Shown here: one piece after another, positions 8,094 to 17,635 of the stretch
How positions within the stretch are numbered: the first letter of the stretch is position 1
How the letters are laid out: the number at the start of each line of letters is the position of its first letter
Origin: JABDMH01 sp965223215
GTDB lineage: Bacteria > Bacteroidota > Bacteroidia > Chitinophagales > Saprospiraceae
Length of the DNA: 64,000 nt
Assembly: GCA_965223215.1 (NCBI GenBank)
Contig: CBDCVZ010000010.1
Coordinates: 558,001-622,000 of the forward strand
Reading direction: 5' to 3'
Notes under the pieces: model-generated
The model's database searches: none
What the model saw: the letters and a program-made list of their open reading frames with translations, nothing else
Told to the model about the DNA's origin: nothing
Position numbers and translations under genes: made by a program

Positions 8094-9293
8094 ATGAATT
8101 GTTATCCGTATCTCCGGTCGATATCCTTCTTGCTAGTGATCTTCTGCTCCATTACCCTGACAGACATATCGGCTCAAACCAGTCAGGGGGGCTTAATCTC
8201 GGACGATTTTGTAGAAATGCAGCTTCTTAAAGCACAGATTGGCCAGGGAGAAGAACAAGCTCTGCGCTGGTTTAATCAATTCATTGAAAAAGCCGATGGT
8301 GCTTTGGAGGAAGGTCCTTATTCGGTCATGCACAAGAAGGGAGTGCCACCCAGCGGAGACAAACACGACTACATGAGCCTGGGACCTTACTGGTGGCCCA
8401 ATCCTGATTCACCGGATGGCCTGCCCTACATCAGAAAAGATGGAGAGATCAATCCCGAGGCCAGAGATGACCATACAGATTTTGTGGAGAAGCAGAGATT
8501 TTTCGAGGCGGTGGATTTGTTGGGTAAAGCCTATTTTTTTTCCCAGGAGACCAAGTATGCACGCAAGGTGGTTTCGCTGTTGAGGGCATGGTTTATCGAC
8601 ACCGCTACTGCGATGAATCCTCATCTAGAATATGGCCAGAGCATCCCCGGTCTAATAGATGGTAGGCCCTTTGGGATCATCGAGTTTATGGACTTGATAA
8701 GTGTGATCACCACAATGCAGTTGTTGGAGTTAACGGGTGCGCCGGACTTTGATACCAGGCTCGGCGTGAAGACTTGGCTGCAGTCATACAGTGAGTGGCT
8801 GCAGATGAGCAAACTCGGTCGGAGGGAGGGTACACGCGGTAATAATCATGGCACGACATACGATGTGCAGCTCTGTGCCATTCTCCTATATTTAGGTGAA
8901 ACCGAGCAGGTGCGACATAGGTTGGAAAAAGTGAGCAAAAATAGTATCGCACAACAAATCGAAGCTGATGGCCGCCAACCTCGCGAACTTGAACGAACCA
9001 AGGCCTTTTCTTATTCCACCACAAATTTATCGGCCCTCACTAAATTGGCATGGTTTGGAAAGCAAGTAGGGATCGATCTTTGGAACTTTGAAACCGAAGA
9101 TGGAAGAAGTATAAAACGGGCCTATGAGTTTTTGATTCCTTATTTGACCACTGACAAAAAGTGGGAATATCAGCAAATCGCTCAGCGTGACACCTACCGA
9201 AGCCGCTTTGCGCGGTTGCTTTTGGAAACGGGTAAGAAATTCGGAGTACCCACTTACGTAGAAATAGCAAAAAATTATCTAGAGAATAGATGA
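8094..9293 (+). CDS. Alginate-lyase-family polysaccharide lyase (PF05426, PL38-like)
   Basis: A 399-residue secreted protein with a Sec signal peptide (residues 1-28, ending DISAQ). The segment SGDKHDYMSLGPYWWPNP (about residues 84-101) is diagnostic of the alginate lyase alpha/alpha-toroid family. Other conserved sites are the catalytic-region NNHGTTYDVQ and RELERTKAFSYS. Members cleave uronic-acid linkages by beta-elimination, and the PL38 branch includes alginate and glucuronan lyases; the substrate cannot be told from sequence. It overlaps no neighbour and sits 10 bases after the agarase-like gene, facing the convergent sulfatase on the other strand. Confidence 0.8.
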   Translation: MNCYPYLRSISFLLVIFCSITLTDISAQTSQGGLISDDFVEMQLLKAQIGQGEEQALRWFNQFIEKADGALEEGPYSVMHKKGVPPSGDKHDYMSLGPYWWPNPDSPDGLPYIRKDGEINPEARDDHTDFVEKQRFFEAVDLLGKAYFFSQETKYARKVVSLLRAWFIDTATAMNPHLEYGQSIPGLIDGRPFGIIEFMDLISVITTMQLLELTGAPDFDTRLGVKTWLQSYSEWLQMSKLGRREGTRGNNHGTTYDVQLCAILLYLGETEQVRHRLEKVSKNSIAQQIEADGRQPRELERTKAFSYSTTNLSALTKLAWFGKQVGIDLWNFETEDGRSIKRAYEFLIPYLTTDKKWEYQQIAQRDTYRSRFARLLLETGKKFGVPTYVEIAKNYLENR

Positions 9294-9413
9294 TTGACCA
9301 ACTCAAAGTCCGGCCATCGAAACTTCAAATTATGCTTCTCCAGGCTGGGACCAGGTTGCCACCTCGATACCGTAATGAAGTGGTCAAGTTTGAGGGTGGA
9401 CGTTGATATTCCA

Positions 9414-11147
9414 TTATTCCTTTAAGTGATCAATGTAGACGTAGTAAGCACCAAATTTCTGCTGGTCATCCTCGGCAAACCAGGTTTGTAGATGCTGTTT
9501 TCCCGTGGCTAGTTTACAGCGAAAAGTCGCCATAAGATCGCCATCTTTTACCTCCGTTTGGTATTGATTTTCACCTAATTTTACACCAGCTTCGACAATA
9601 TTCAACGCTTGTCCTGGGTCAAGGCCACCCAGGTAAGGATCAAAAGTAGGAAAGGCCGGAACGCCGGCTCGAATGGGGGTGTTGGCTTCGCGTGGCCATC
9701 GCCTTAATTCGATGCTGTACAGACCAGCTTTTACCGCATCAATCAGATACCGACCGTTCTTTTTCTCACCTGCTCTCAAATGGGGCCAGTTGTAGACCCG
9801 AGGTCCATCATGCCAGTCGTATGCAGTTAGCATAATCTCCTCACCCGTGCCCACCAAGTAGGGTTCTGGTTCGAACCTGGCACTTTGCCACCACTGCTCA
9901 TAATGCTCACGGAGCATTTTTACGATGCCTGGCTGCTGCCCATAGATGTTGACTTTTTGTGAGGGATCGGTGTCAAGGTCATATAGCTCATTGCCGTTGA
10001 CCATCCGCCAATGATCATACATAATGGCTGCTTTGTACTTTTCCGGTTGCCACTGGACGGTCAGGATCCGATCAGTGAATTGGTTTATGTCTTCTTTGGT
10101 TAGAAGGTCAGACAGATCCCTTCCGGAAAGTGAGGTCGATGGTGGTTGTAGGCCACAGAAACTAATGAGGGTAGGCAATAGATCTTGGCAATGGCTAAGG
10201 ATTTCAATTTTTCGATGGGGAAGAATACCCCCATCAGGCCAGCTGATCGATAAAGGCACCCGATGCCCTCCTTCATATTCTGAGGCCTTTTTACCGCGCA
10301 TACCGGCATTATAAGATTGTGACCACAGTGTGGAGCCATTATCGGTCAAAAAAATAAATATGGTATTGTTCCACACATCTTGCTCTTTTAGAAATCTGAC
10401 CAGGGAGCCTAGATTTTCATCAATGGTAGCTATCATAGCGTAGAATGCGATGGCATCTTTTTCAAGACCTAAGTTTTCGTAGGGTTGTCGATAGGTCGGT
10501 GGGGTGAGCCAGGGGATATGGGGTGCATTGACTGGGAGATATAGGAAGTAAGGTTTTTGCTGTTCGATGGATTGAATCACAAAATCTTTGGCTAATTGAA
10601 ACCAAAGATCGGAGGCATATCCTTCATAAGATTCCTGTATTCCATTGTGATAGTAGATGTCGTCGAGCTGATCACTGTTCCAGAAATTGGGGTGTGACCA
10701 ATGGCCGCCTCTTAAGAAGTAAACTGCATCATCGAATCCCCTCTCGTGAGGTCGGTGGCCAACTGCATTGCCGCCCAAGTGCCACTTCCCATAAAGCGCG
10801 GTTTTATAACCGTGCTCTGAAAAATATTCTGGCATGATCTTAAAGTGCCGCGGCAATAGATTACGCTGGCCATGCGCGCTATAACACCCTGTATGCATGG
10901 CGTCAAATCCGGTCATCAATTGACTGCGGGTAGGTGTACAAACAGGTGCTACGTGAAAATTGTGAAAGGTCGTACTATGTTGAAGAAGAGAATCGAGATT
11001 GGGTGTTTTAAGGTAAGGGTGGCCATGAATTGAAAAATCACCATATCCTTGATCGTCGGTCATCAGGATAATTACGTTGGGCGGGCTTTGCGCCGTCAGT
11101 AGATTACCGACAAACCACCAAATTACTGCTAACACATACCTACACAT
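9414..11147 (-). CDS. Family S1 sulfatase (CTPTR)
   Basis: A 577-residue alkaline-phosphatase-fold sulfatase with signal peptide (cleavage near LLTAQ). Metal ligands start at MTDDQGYGD (Asp31-Asp32). The formylglycine site is Cys70 in PVCTPTRSQLMTG, fitting the C-x-P-x-R rule, and FLTDNGS supplies the second metal-binding Asp. Family S1 enzymes remove sulfate esters from sugars; the residue is unknown. About 110 residues after the catalytic domain form a beta-rich extension starting near MLTAYDWHDGP. It needs an activating formylglycine-generating enzyme encoded elsewhere. It is 43 bases downstream of the enolase-superfamily gene and likely its operon partner. Confidence 0.93.
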   Translation of the reverse strand: MCRYVLAVIWWFVGNLLTAQSPPNVIILMTDDQGYGDFSIHGHPYLKTPNLDSLLQHSTTFHNFHVAPVCTPTRSQLMTGFDAMHTGCYSAHGQRNLLPRHFKIMPEYFSEHGYKTALYGKWHLGGNAVGHRPHERGFDDAVYFLRGGHWSHPNFWNSDQLDDIYYHNGIQESYEGYASDLWFQLAKDFVIQSIEQQKPYFLYLPVNAPHIPWLTPPTYRQPYENLGLEKDAIAFYAMIATIDENLGSLVRFLKEQDVWNNTIFIFLTDNGSTLWSQSYNAGMRGKKASEYEGGHRVPLSISWPDGGILPHRKIEILSHCQDLLPTLISFCGLQPPSTSLSGRDLSDLLTKEDINQFTDRILTVQWQPEKYKAAIMYDHWRMVNGNELYDLDTDPSQKVNIYGQQPGIVKMLREHYEQWWQSARFEPEPYLVGTGEEIMLTAYDWHDGPRVYNWPHLRAGEKKNGRYLIDAVKAGLYSIELRRWPREANTPIRAGVPAFPTFDPYLGGLDPGQALNIVEAGVKLGENQYQTEVKDGDLMATFRCKLATGKQHLQTWFAEDDQQKFGAYYVYIDHLKE

Positions 11148-11190
11148 ATTTCTTGCAATTGTAAGGAGACCAATTTAGTAAAAGCTCACC

Positions 11191-12438
11191 TCACGCTTTG
11201 ATCACTTCATGTTTAGCAAGATATTCTGGATCGATGATTACTCCAAGACCGGGGCCGGTGGGTACGGTAACAACCCCTTCGTGACTGGCTAAATCTGAGG
11301 TGTCACACTCGAGGGGTATCTTTTTATTAAACCCTTTAAATTCATGGTAGGGGCCAGCATTGGGCACGGTAGAAACAAAGTGCATCATGTATAAATATCC
11401 AAGACCAGATCCCGAAATGTGGGGTACACAGGTTTTATTTCGTGCTGCGGCCATACGGGCCACGCGCATGGAGCGAATCATTCCGCCAAAATAAAAGATG
11501 TCGGGTTGCACAATATCCAGACCATCGTTTTCAATCAGCCATTGAAAATTGCGCATGCTCGGTTCCTGTTCACCACCAGCTACTGGTACTTCGAGTGCCT
11601 CAGTTACCTCCTTGGTTTCGTGGTACCAATCAAAGGGTACCGGTTCTTCATAAAAATCATAGTGATAGGCTTGCATGATCTTACCGATTCGAATGGCCTC
11701 GGCAGCATCATAAGATCCGTTGGAGTCTGCATAGATGGTCATATCATCACCAAACGCCTTTCGGACCATCGGAATCATCTTTTCTGTTCGTCCAGGGGGG
11801 TCGTCCGCATTTTTGCTCATGCGGCCTCCAAGTTTAAATTTTAGAGCCTTTGCTTCGGTTTCAGCTACTTGTTTCTTAATCAATTCCACAGATTCTTCAG
11901 CAGATTTTCCGCGAAAATTGTTGGCTTGATAGACTGCAATCTTTTGATGATGAACTTCACCAATCATTTCACCGATTGATTTGCCCGCAATTTTTCCCAA
12001 TAAATCCAGAATCGCGAATTCGGCAGTCGCAAGTGGTACCCAGAGGGCTACACTTTGCAACTTATAGTTGCTTTTAAAGACATAAATCTCCTCCAATATT
12101 AATTCGAGATCCCGCGCATCCTTTCCTTTAAAAAAAGGCTGCAGACGATTGATAAAAATTGGATAAAGGGAGATCATTTGCATATTATTGCTCACTGAAA
12201 TGCCCTCAGCCCCATCGGTAGACCGCACCGTGCAGACAAAATTATCTTCAAACCGACGCAGGTCGATCGATTCAATGATGACCGGATCCTTGAGTAGATA
12301 TCGCTTCAGCACCGGTTTCTGGAGAATCTCAGATAAGTCTGTGGATTCATTTTTAGGTAAGACCGACGACTTCCCTCTGGGAATGGTGCATGATCCAACG
12401 CCCAATAAGCCAGCCTTAAGAACTTTCCTTCGCTTCAT
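11191..12438 (-). CDS. Enolase-superfamily dehydratase/racemase (mandelate racemase type), twin-Arg leader
   Basis: A 415-residue protein of the mandelate racemase/muconate-lactonizing group. Catalytic and metal residues are visible in order: K-x-K (Lys200, Lys202 in ALKFKLGG), Asp238 in YADSNGSYD, Glu264-Glu265 in FYEEPVP, Glu290 in AGGEQEP, Asp313 in QPDIF and His340 in VPHISGSG. These fit an acid-sugar dehydratase or an epimerase. The N-terminus MKRRKVLKAGLLGVGSC is a twin-arginine-like leader, which is unusual because most family members are cytoplasmic. It lies between a sulfatase and the A-B cassette on the same strand, so it probably handles a sugar acid released from the glycan. Confidence 0.85.
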   Translation of the reverse strand: MKRRKVLKAGLLGVGSCTIPRGKSSVLPKNESTDLSEILQKPVLKRYLLKDPVIIESIDLRRFEDNFVCTVRSTDGAEGISVSNNMQMISLYPIFINRLQPFFKGKDARDLELILEEIYVFKSNYKLQSVALWVPLATAEFAILDLLGKIAGKSIGEMIGEVHHQKIAVYQANNFRGKSAEESVELIKKQVAETEAKALKFKLGGRMSKNADDPPGRTEKMIPMVRKAFGDDMTIYADSNGSYDAAEAIRIGKIMQAYHYDFYEEPVPFDWYHETKEVTEALEVPVAGGEQEPSMRNFQWLIENDGLDIVQPDIFYFGGMIRSMRVARMAAARNKTCVPHISGSGLGYLYMMHFVSTVPNAGPYHEFKGFNKKIPLECDTSDLASHEGVVTVPTGPGLGVIIDPEYLAKHEVIKA

Positions 12439-12481
12439 TTCTTAAATGCCTACCTCATTAAATTTACAAAATAGGGAAACC

Positions 12482-13417
12482 CTAATCTCCCAAAGCATTA
12501 GCCACCGATGTTTCGCCATGAATCAATCCTTGCCACTGCTCCAATTTATTTAAACAGCCTTGCAGAATATGACCATATTGGGATGATGCTTTCCTAGCAC
12601 GGGCCGACTCAATGTCAACATCGATTTCCGTAATGCCCATTTGTAAACTCCGGGCCAGCAAAATGACGGGATCCATAGCATCATAAAATTTGGTACTAGA
12701 CCGGTTTGATATTTTGGTAGGCTGACAATACATGCTACCATAACGCTGATCCTCCTCCTCAATGATGGTGTGATAGGTCAGTAACTTTGCCATCCAAGTT
12801 TCTGCATCGGCAAATTCCGGTCGAAAGGTGTGCATACGAATCAGGTTTCGTTGCCGGATTACACCAATGAGGCTGGTGATCTCATCAGCTGCAATCTTAT
12901 CGAGTTTCTGATCAAGGGGAATCATTTTTCTGGTTGGATCAGCATTAAAGATTTCCTTGATCAGACGGATGTCATGCATCATAGCTGCCTCCGATAGGGT
13001 CGACATACCACTGCTGTGATTGGTCACGTATTGGTCAAATGGTTTTTCACGATCGATGATTGAAAAAAGAGATATACCACATAGCAGTGCCAGGGAAGTT
13101 TGTGCTTCATCCAGGGTCGCCTTTTGCTGCCATTTGGATGCAATCTGACCAGCCTGTTCCGCTAAGAAATCACTCTTCATTCTAGCCATCCCACCCAGAT
13201 GAATCATGGTCTTATTGATGTCAAGACCTTGAATAAAATCTTCGTCCCATGAGGTGGTCTGAACCAGTCGAATGATGTCTTCGACAACCAGGTACGGCAG
13301 GAGACTTCGCCGGTTCGTAAAAGGTTGAGTAGTAAACGCATCTCTGGCCCACCTGGGTAGAGTCATCGAACCCAAGGTAGCCAAAGAGGACTGTTGAAAA
13401 AAAGTTCTGCGATTCAT
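12482..13417 (-). CDS. Cassette protein B, copy 2 (twin-Arg N-terminus, unknown function)
   Basis: A 311-residue protein beginning MNRRTFFQQSSLATLGSMTL, a twin-arginine-type leader. The body is mostly helical and of no recognised family. The C-terminal region, with FYDAMDPVILLARSLQ, aligns with copy 1 of B at 618-1508 and, more weakly, with the end of cassette protein A. It starts 6 bases after the stop of A copy 2, so the order A then B is the same as at the window start, and it is followed by the enolase-superfamily gene 43 bases on. Confidence 0.7.
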   Translation of the reverse strand: MNRRTFFQQSSLATLGSMTLPRWARDAFTTQPFTNRRSLLPYLVVEDIIRLVQTTSWDEDFIQGLDINKTMIHLGGMARMKSDFLAEQAGQIASKWQQKATLDEAQTSLALLCGISLFSIIDREKPFDQYVTNHSSGMSTLSEAAMMHDIRLIKEIFNADPTRKMIPLDQKLDKIAADEITSLIGVIRQRNLIRMHTFRPEFADAETWMAKLLTYHTIIEEEDQRYGSMYCQPTKISNRSSTKFYDAMDPVILLARSLQMGITEIDVDIESARARKASSQYGHILQGCLNKLEQWQGLIHGETSVANALGD

Positions 13418-13423
13418 GGCTAG

Positions 13424-14362
13424 CTAGTTTTCATTTTCTGCCAATTTGATATAATAATCCAGTTGCTCTTTATGCGGCGTACCGGTACGCATCCTCACCC
13501 GAGCTTCATCCTCCGTGATTTTTCCGGTATAGTAATCACTCGCTGCCATCATGAACTGATGCCCCAGGGCCAAGGCTTGGGCGTAGAGACTTTGTTCTGA
13601 AGTATTTTTTACGACTTCGTTCACTGCGAAACTGGTGTCTTTTTTCTTCTGGACAGCTCGAGCCAATTGAATGATGGGATCACGCCTATCATAAAAATTA
13701 GGCTTCAATATGTATTTGCGGAGTCGTGCTGAATTAGGGCTGTAATAGGCTTCAGTATATCGTGGTATTTCCACATAAAATCTTTGTCGTGTGTCTTCAA
13801 GATTTTCTAAGAAGGGGCGCTCCTTGTCTCTGTCGGGCGTGAGGAAGTTCTTAAACCCCGCCAAATCGCTGCCAAAGGACATGGCGAATAATTCTTCGAT
13901 GCGGTCGGCAGGGAAATATGCACTAGCGGGATGATCTTGCATATTAGACTGGAGAGCAGAGGGGTGAAAAGGGGATTCTTTTCCAGAATCGTAGACCTCA
14001 CGAAAGATCACCGCATCATGATGGACACTGGCATGCGATGGTCCAGGATAGCCCCGGACATAATATGCCAAATCGGTCAAACGATACACCGGTTTAAAAG
14101 TGCGGTCGGCTGCTAAATGTCCTGCCCAGCCCAGGATGTAGGCCATTTGCTTACGCTGAACGGGTTTGTTGGTCCAACTTTCTTTCCATTTACTCAAGGT
14201 GGGGAAGATGAACATATCTCCTGACCGGGACATACTTCCCCATTGAAGTGCGGTGGGGTGTTCCCTAATACAGTTCATGATTTCCAAACTGAATCCCGGG
14301 TCAACGGAGACCAATCGCGCACTATCTTCGGCAACCGCCAGATGAGTTATGTGTTCTGACAT
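13424..14362 (-). CDS. Cassette protein A, copy 2 (zinc phospholipase C-like N-terminus)
   Basis: A 312-residue protein without a signal peptide. THLAVAED at residues 6-13 and LGWAGHLAADRTFKPV at 78-92 resemble zinc-dependent phospholipase C-type proteins (PF00882), in which His and Asp residues bind metal; candidates here are His7, Asp49, His82, Asp86 and His114-His115. The similarity is limited and the activity unproven. The C-terminal third carries FYDRRDPIIQLARAVQ, shared with the partial protein at the window start and with both B proteins. It is the first gene of the minus-strand group A, B, enolase-type enzyme and sulfatase. Confidence 0.7.
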   Translation of the reverse strand: MSEHITHLAVAEDSARLVSVDPGFSLEIMNCIREHPTALQWGSMSRSGDMFIFPTLSKWKESWTNKPVQRKQMAYILGWAGHLAADRTFKPVYRLTDLAYYVRGYPGPSHASVHHDAVIFREVYDSGKESPFHPSALQSNMQDHPASAYFPADRIEELFAMSFGSDLAGFKNFLTPDRDKERPFLENLEDTRQRFYVEIPRYTEAYYSPNSARLRKYILKPNFYDRRDPIIQLARAVQKKKDTSFAVNEVVKNTSEQSLYAQALALGHQFMMAASDYYTGKITEDEARVRMRTGTPHKEQLDYYIKLAENEN

Positions 14363-14649
14363 GGCATATCACTTTTTATTAGAGAGAGACTTCTCGTTGT
14401 ATAATACCCATGATGAGGCACCGAGAATTTTGTATTCGCCCTCTTTACGGTGGAATGGTCAATTCCGACTGCTGTGGTAGACTGGATGATCAACACATCA
14501 GTTTCAATTACTACCACGATACGACCTAATTCGGTAAATCCAGTCTCATGATTAGGACAAACCTGGATGAAACATAACAGGAGGGTGACAAGAGCAAGAT
14601 TACAAGTGGTCAACAAGCTCACATCATTCATTAAAATCTACAACCTATT

Positions 14650-15147
14650 ATGAAAAGCATCATCGCATCTCTAGTCGCAACCCTAATGATCGTTGGATCA
14701 TTACAAGCGCAATTTAATTCGAACTATAAGATTACTACAGGACTCAGTCATAACATTGCACCCGACCTGGTGGTTACCAGCATAAAGGTGCCCTACGTTC
14801 ACCCCTATGCCAGGGTTTATACCAACAATCTCATTCGCCTCAGGGTAGATGTAACCATTAAGAATAAAGGCAACGAGGTGGCTAGAAATGGATTTGGGAT
14901 CCGCACTGACCTTTCCATGTTTGGAAAGAAGAAAGCAGGAGAAACCATTGCAAGATTACAACCCGGTCAATCGCGGACTCTTAAGATGACCATCTATGTA
15001 CCGGCAAAATATAATGCCAAAACCATCAGCCTGGTAGCACAAGTCGACTCGCGTAAAATGGTGCGTGAATCAAATGAGTCTAATAACTACAAAAAAGTAC
15101 GGGTCAAATTACCCCGTTACCGAATCCTCAACCGCAAGAATATCTAG
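14650..15147 (+). CDS. Small secreted CARDB-domain protein
   Basis: A 165-residue secreted protein with signal peptide MKSIIASLVATLMIVGSLQA. The rest is one CARDB/immunoglobulin-like adhesion domain: APDLVVTSIKVPY, then VTIKNKGNEVARNGF, LQPGQSRTLKM and the ending VDSRKMVRESNESNNYKKV, all typical of the fold. It probably binds or presents something at the cell surface; no enzyme residues are visible. It is a single gene, closed by a hairpin terminator seven bases after its stop codon, and followed by the repeat array. Confidence 0.8.
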   Translation: MKSIIASLVATLMIVGSLQAQFNSNYKITTGLSHNIAPDLVVTSIKVPYVHPYARVYTNNLIRLRVDVTIKNKGNEVARNGFGIRTDLSMFGKKKAGETIARLQPGQSRTLKMTIYVPAKYNAKTISLVAQVDSRKMVRESNESNNYKKVRVKLPRYRILNRKNI

Positions 15148-15153
15148 TTAAGA

Positions 15154-15182
15154 TAAGGGGAGCCCAACCATAGCTTCCCTTA
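15154..15182 (+). terminator. Rho-independent terminator after CARDB gene
   Basis: TAAGGGGAGC at 15154-15163 pairs with GCTTCCCTTA at 15173-15182, ten pairs including one G-T wobble, with a 9-base loop and a short TTT tail. The stem begins seven bases after the stop codon. Confidence 0.6.
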
Positions 15183-15253
15183 TTTGCTGTAGAGAGGTGC
15201 TCTAGCTGTGGGCATCTCATTTTTTTTGCCCCGCTATGTTGTTTTAATAGACT

Positions 15254-16051
15254 GCCGAGCGGAAGCTCAGCGATACTTTATTTCAATTTGAATGGTTCTT
15301 AGAGAGAGATGTAGAGGTATCGCCGACTTTCCAGTCGGAAAGGTATCGCCGACTTTCTAGTCGGCAAAAGTATCACCGACTTTTTAGTCCGTAAAGAGGA
15401 AGCATTAACAAATAGATTTGCCGAGCAGAAGCTCGGCGATACAGTTTGGTAAAGAGGAAAGATTAACGCATGGGATTGCTGAGCGGAAGCTCAGCGGTAC
15501 TTCATTCAATTTGCATGGTTCTCAGAGAGATGTAGAGGTATCGCCGACTTTCTAGTCGGCAAGGAGGGAATGGTTAACGAAAGGTTTGCCGAGCAGAAGC
15601 TCGGCGATACAGTTCGGTAAAGAGGAAAGATTAACGCATGGGATTGCTGAGCGGAAGCTCAGCGAACCTTTATTTCAATTCGAATGGTTCTTAGAGAGAT
15701 GTAGGTATCACCGACTTTCTAGTCTGCAGAGAGGGAATGGTTAACGAAAGGTTTGCCGAGCAGAAGCTCGGCGATACAGTTCGGTAAAGAGGAAAGATTA
15801 ACGCATGGGATTGCCGAGCGGAAGCTCAGCGATACTTCATTTCGATCTGAATGAAGAGATGTAGAGGTAACACCGACTTTCTAGTCGGCAGAGAGGGAAT
15901 GGTTAACGAAAGGTTTGCCGAGCAGAAGCTCGGCGATACAGTTCGGCAAAGAGGAAGCATTAACGAATAGGTTTACCGAGCGGAAGCTCAGCGATACTTC
16001 ATTTCAATTCGAATGGAGATATGTAGAGGTATCGCCGACTTTCTAGTCGGC
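15254..16051. repeat. Array of REP-like palindromes in alternating orientation
   Basis: About 16 hairpins of 18 bases (7-base stem, 4-base loop). Nine read GCYGAGC-RGAA-GCTCRGC (starts 15254, 15420, 15478, 15588, 15646, 15755, 15813, 15917, 15975). Seven read GCCGACT-TTCT-AGTCGGC or close variants (starts 15322, 15348, 15375, 15543, 15710, 15872, 16034). The second kind is the first kind inverted: its complement has the same RGAA loop and the same GATAC flank, with two stem positions changed on both sides so pairing is kept. From 15420 the array repeats as a unit of 162-168 bases, about four times. There is no open frame in it. It resembles REP/BIME elements mobilised by a TnpA-REP-type transposase, which is not in the window. 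Confidence 0.9.
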
Positions 16052-16194
16052 AAAAAGGGATTTATTGGTGATGACTGAGTATCAAAGGAGGGCAGTATCC
16101 TCTTTGCAAATGAAACTCTAAACTTTTGTATCCAGGAATTTTTTTTGCAAAATTCTAGAACGATGCAGATTGAGGATTTTAAAGGTTTACAGAA

Positions 16195-17370
16195 ATGAAG
16201 GCCACAACACAAGTAGGAATTATCTCAAAGCAAAGCATCCTTTATATTTACTTCTTGCTCTGTGTCACGTCTCTTTATAGTCAGGTGCAGGATAACTTTA
16301 TTCACTTGCCCGATCCAACGGGTCCTTTCTCAGTGGGTGTGACCACTATCTATTGGTCAGATTCAACCCGGATGGAAGTGATGACAGCCGATTCTTCCGA
16401 CTTTCGTCAATTTGCAGCCAGCGTATTTTATCCAGGTATTTTAGATGATCAACAACCTCGTGCCTATTTTCCAAATCTCGATGTTTTCTTGGCGGCATTT
16501 AGGGCAACCGCTGCCCCTGGACCCCGTGGGGTAGATCGTTGGTCTCAATCCTTTGCAGCCGTAAGAACTCACGCTTATGAAAACGTCCCCTGCGATGATT
16601 CAGGTCAACCGTTCCCTATTGTTTTTATATCACCAGGAGGTGATATGTCTAGACACTGGCACACGATGATCGCACAAGAATTGACCAGTCATGGACATAT
16701 CGTGGTGGCAGTAAGTCATGCTCACAGTGGCATTGATCTGTTTCCACTGGGTGGGATGGTTAAGAAAAATCAGTATTACCAGGAGGCTGTCCCTCAGCTG
16801 AATGCCGCCCTCACTCAGCGCATTAAGGAGGATGTTATTTTCATTGCGGATAGAATACTAGAGATCAATTCAGCCACGTCTGATCATTTTCTCTCAGGCA
16901 AAATGGATCCGGCACGAATAGCCATCATCGGTCATAGCCGAGGTGGTCGAGCGGTTAACCATGTCATGCACTCGGACAAGAGATTTCGGTGTGGTATCCG
17001 TCTAGATGGGTCAGGACCTCCGCACGATCCCAAGATTCGATTATCGCAACCTCATCTGACTGTGCGCATACCATGGAATAAGAAGGAGATATTAAAAAAA
17101 CTTCAGCACCTGCATCGAACCTCCTTGGCGCCGAATTATGAGGTAATTATCGATGGACTAAATCACTTTTCTTTCAGCGATTTGACCTATGTAGTTCCGG
17201 AAGTTTTTAAAGCAGCCATGGATCCAGAGGAGGCACATCGACTAATATGCGATCTCACCCTTGAATTTCTTAACTCTAATTTTTTGGAAAATGTTAAGCT
17301 TAAGTATCTCGTACCCGACCGGCTCAGCAGACCCACCAATATGGAAGTCATTAAGTATTCTCCAAAATGA
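16195..17370 (+). CDS. Secreted alpha/beta hydrolase, PAF-acetylhydrolase-like
   Basis: A 391-residue protein with signal peptide (cleavage near LYSQ, residue 30). The fold of platelet-activating-factor acetylhydrolase is indicated by FPIVFISPGGD (oxyanion region), the nucleophile elbow IIGHSRGGRA with Ser248, Asp271 in GIRLDGSG and His324 in GLNHFSFSDL, a complete Ser-Asp-His triad at the spacing of that family. It would hydrolyse an ester such as an acetylated sugar or a phospholipid; the context favours a deacetylating role on the glycan, which is inference. It follows the palindrome array and is separated from the next hydrolase by about 265 bases. Confidence 0.8.
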   Translation: MKATTQVGIISKQSILYIYFLLCVTSLYSQVQDNFIHLPDPTGPFSVGVTTIYWSDSTRMEVMTADSSDFRQFAASVFYPGILDDQQPRAYFPNLDVFLAAFRATAAPGPRGVDRWSQSFAAVRTHAYENVPCDDSGQPFPIVFISPGGDMSRHWHTMIAQELTSHGHIVVAVSHAHSGIDLFPLGGMVKKNQYYQEAVPQLNAALTQRIKEDVIFIADRILEINSATSDHFLSGKMDPARIAIIGHSRGGRAVNHVMHSDKRFRCGIRLDGSGPPHDPKIRLSQPHLTVRIPWNKKEILKKLQHLHRTSLAPNYEVIIDGLNHFSFSDLTYVVPEVFKAAMDPEEAHRLICDLTLEFLNSNFLENVKLKYLVPDRLSRPTNMEVIKYSPK

Positions 17371-17635
17371 ATAATTACCTGCAAGATCCTTTAAGCATCT
17401 TGAATCAGCCAATTTTTTATTGCATGCTGTCTTTGCAAAAGAACTTCAATGTTTGCAACTGTGTACAAGTCAATGAAATTTAAGTTTAATTTGAAATCGG
17501 CAGGTGCTTGGCATTGCCCTACTTCGGGGCAGGCTGGCTTAAGAATTGACCAGTGCTGAGCCTTAAGCTTTATGTGGCATCGGAACAGCAGACCTTTATT
17601 TTTCAGATGAAACCAATAGAATAAGAACATTGATC

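Noticed and set aside
15254..16051. CRISPR array
   Set aside because: The repeats are 18-base palindromes at uneven distances in two orientations; there are no uniform direct repeats with unique spacers and no cas genes.
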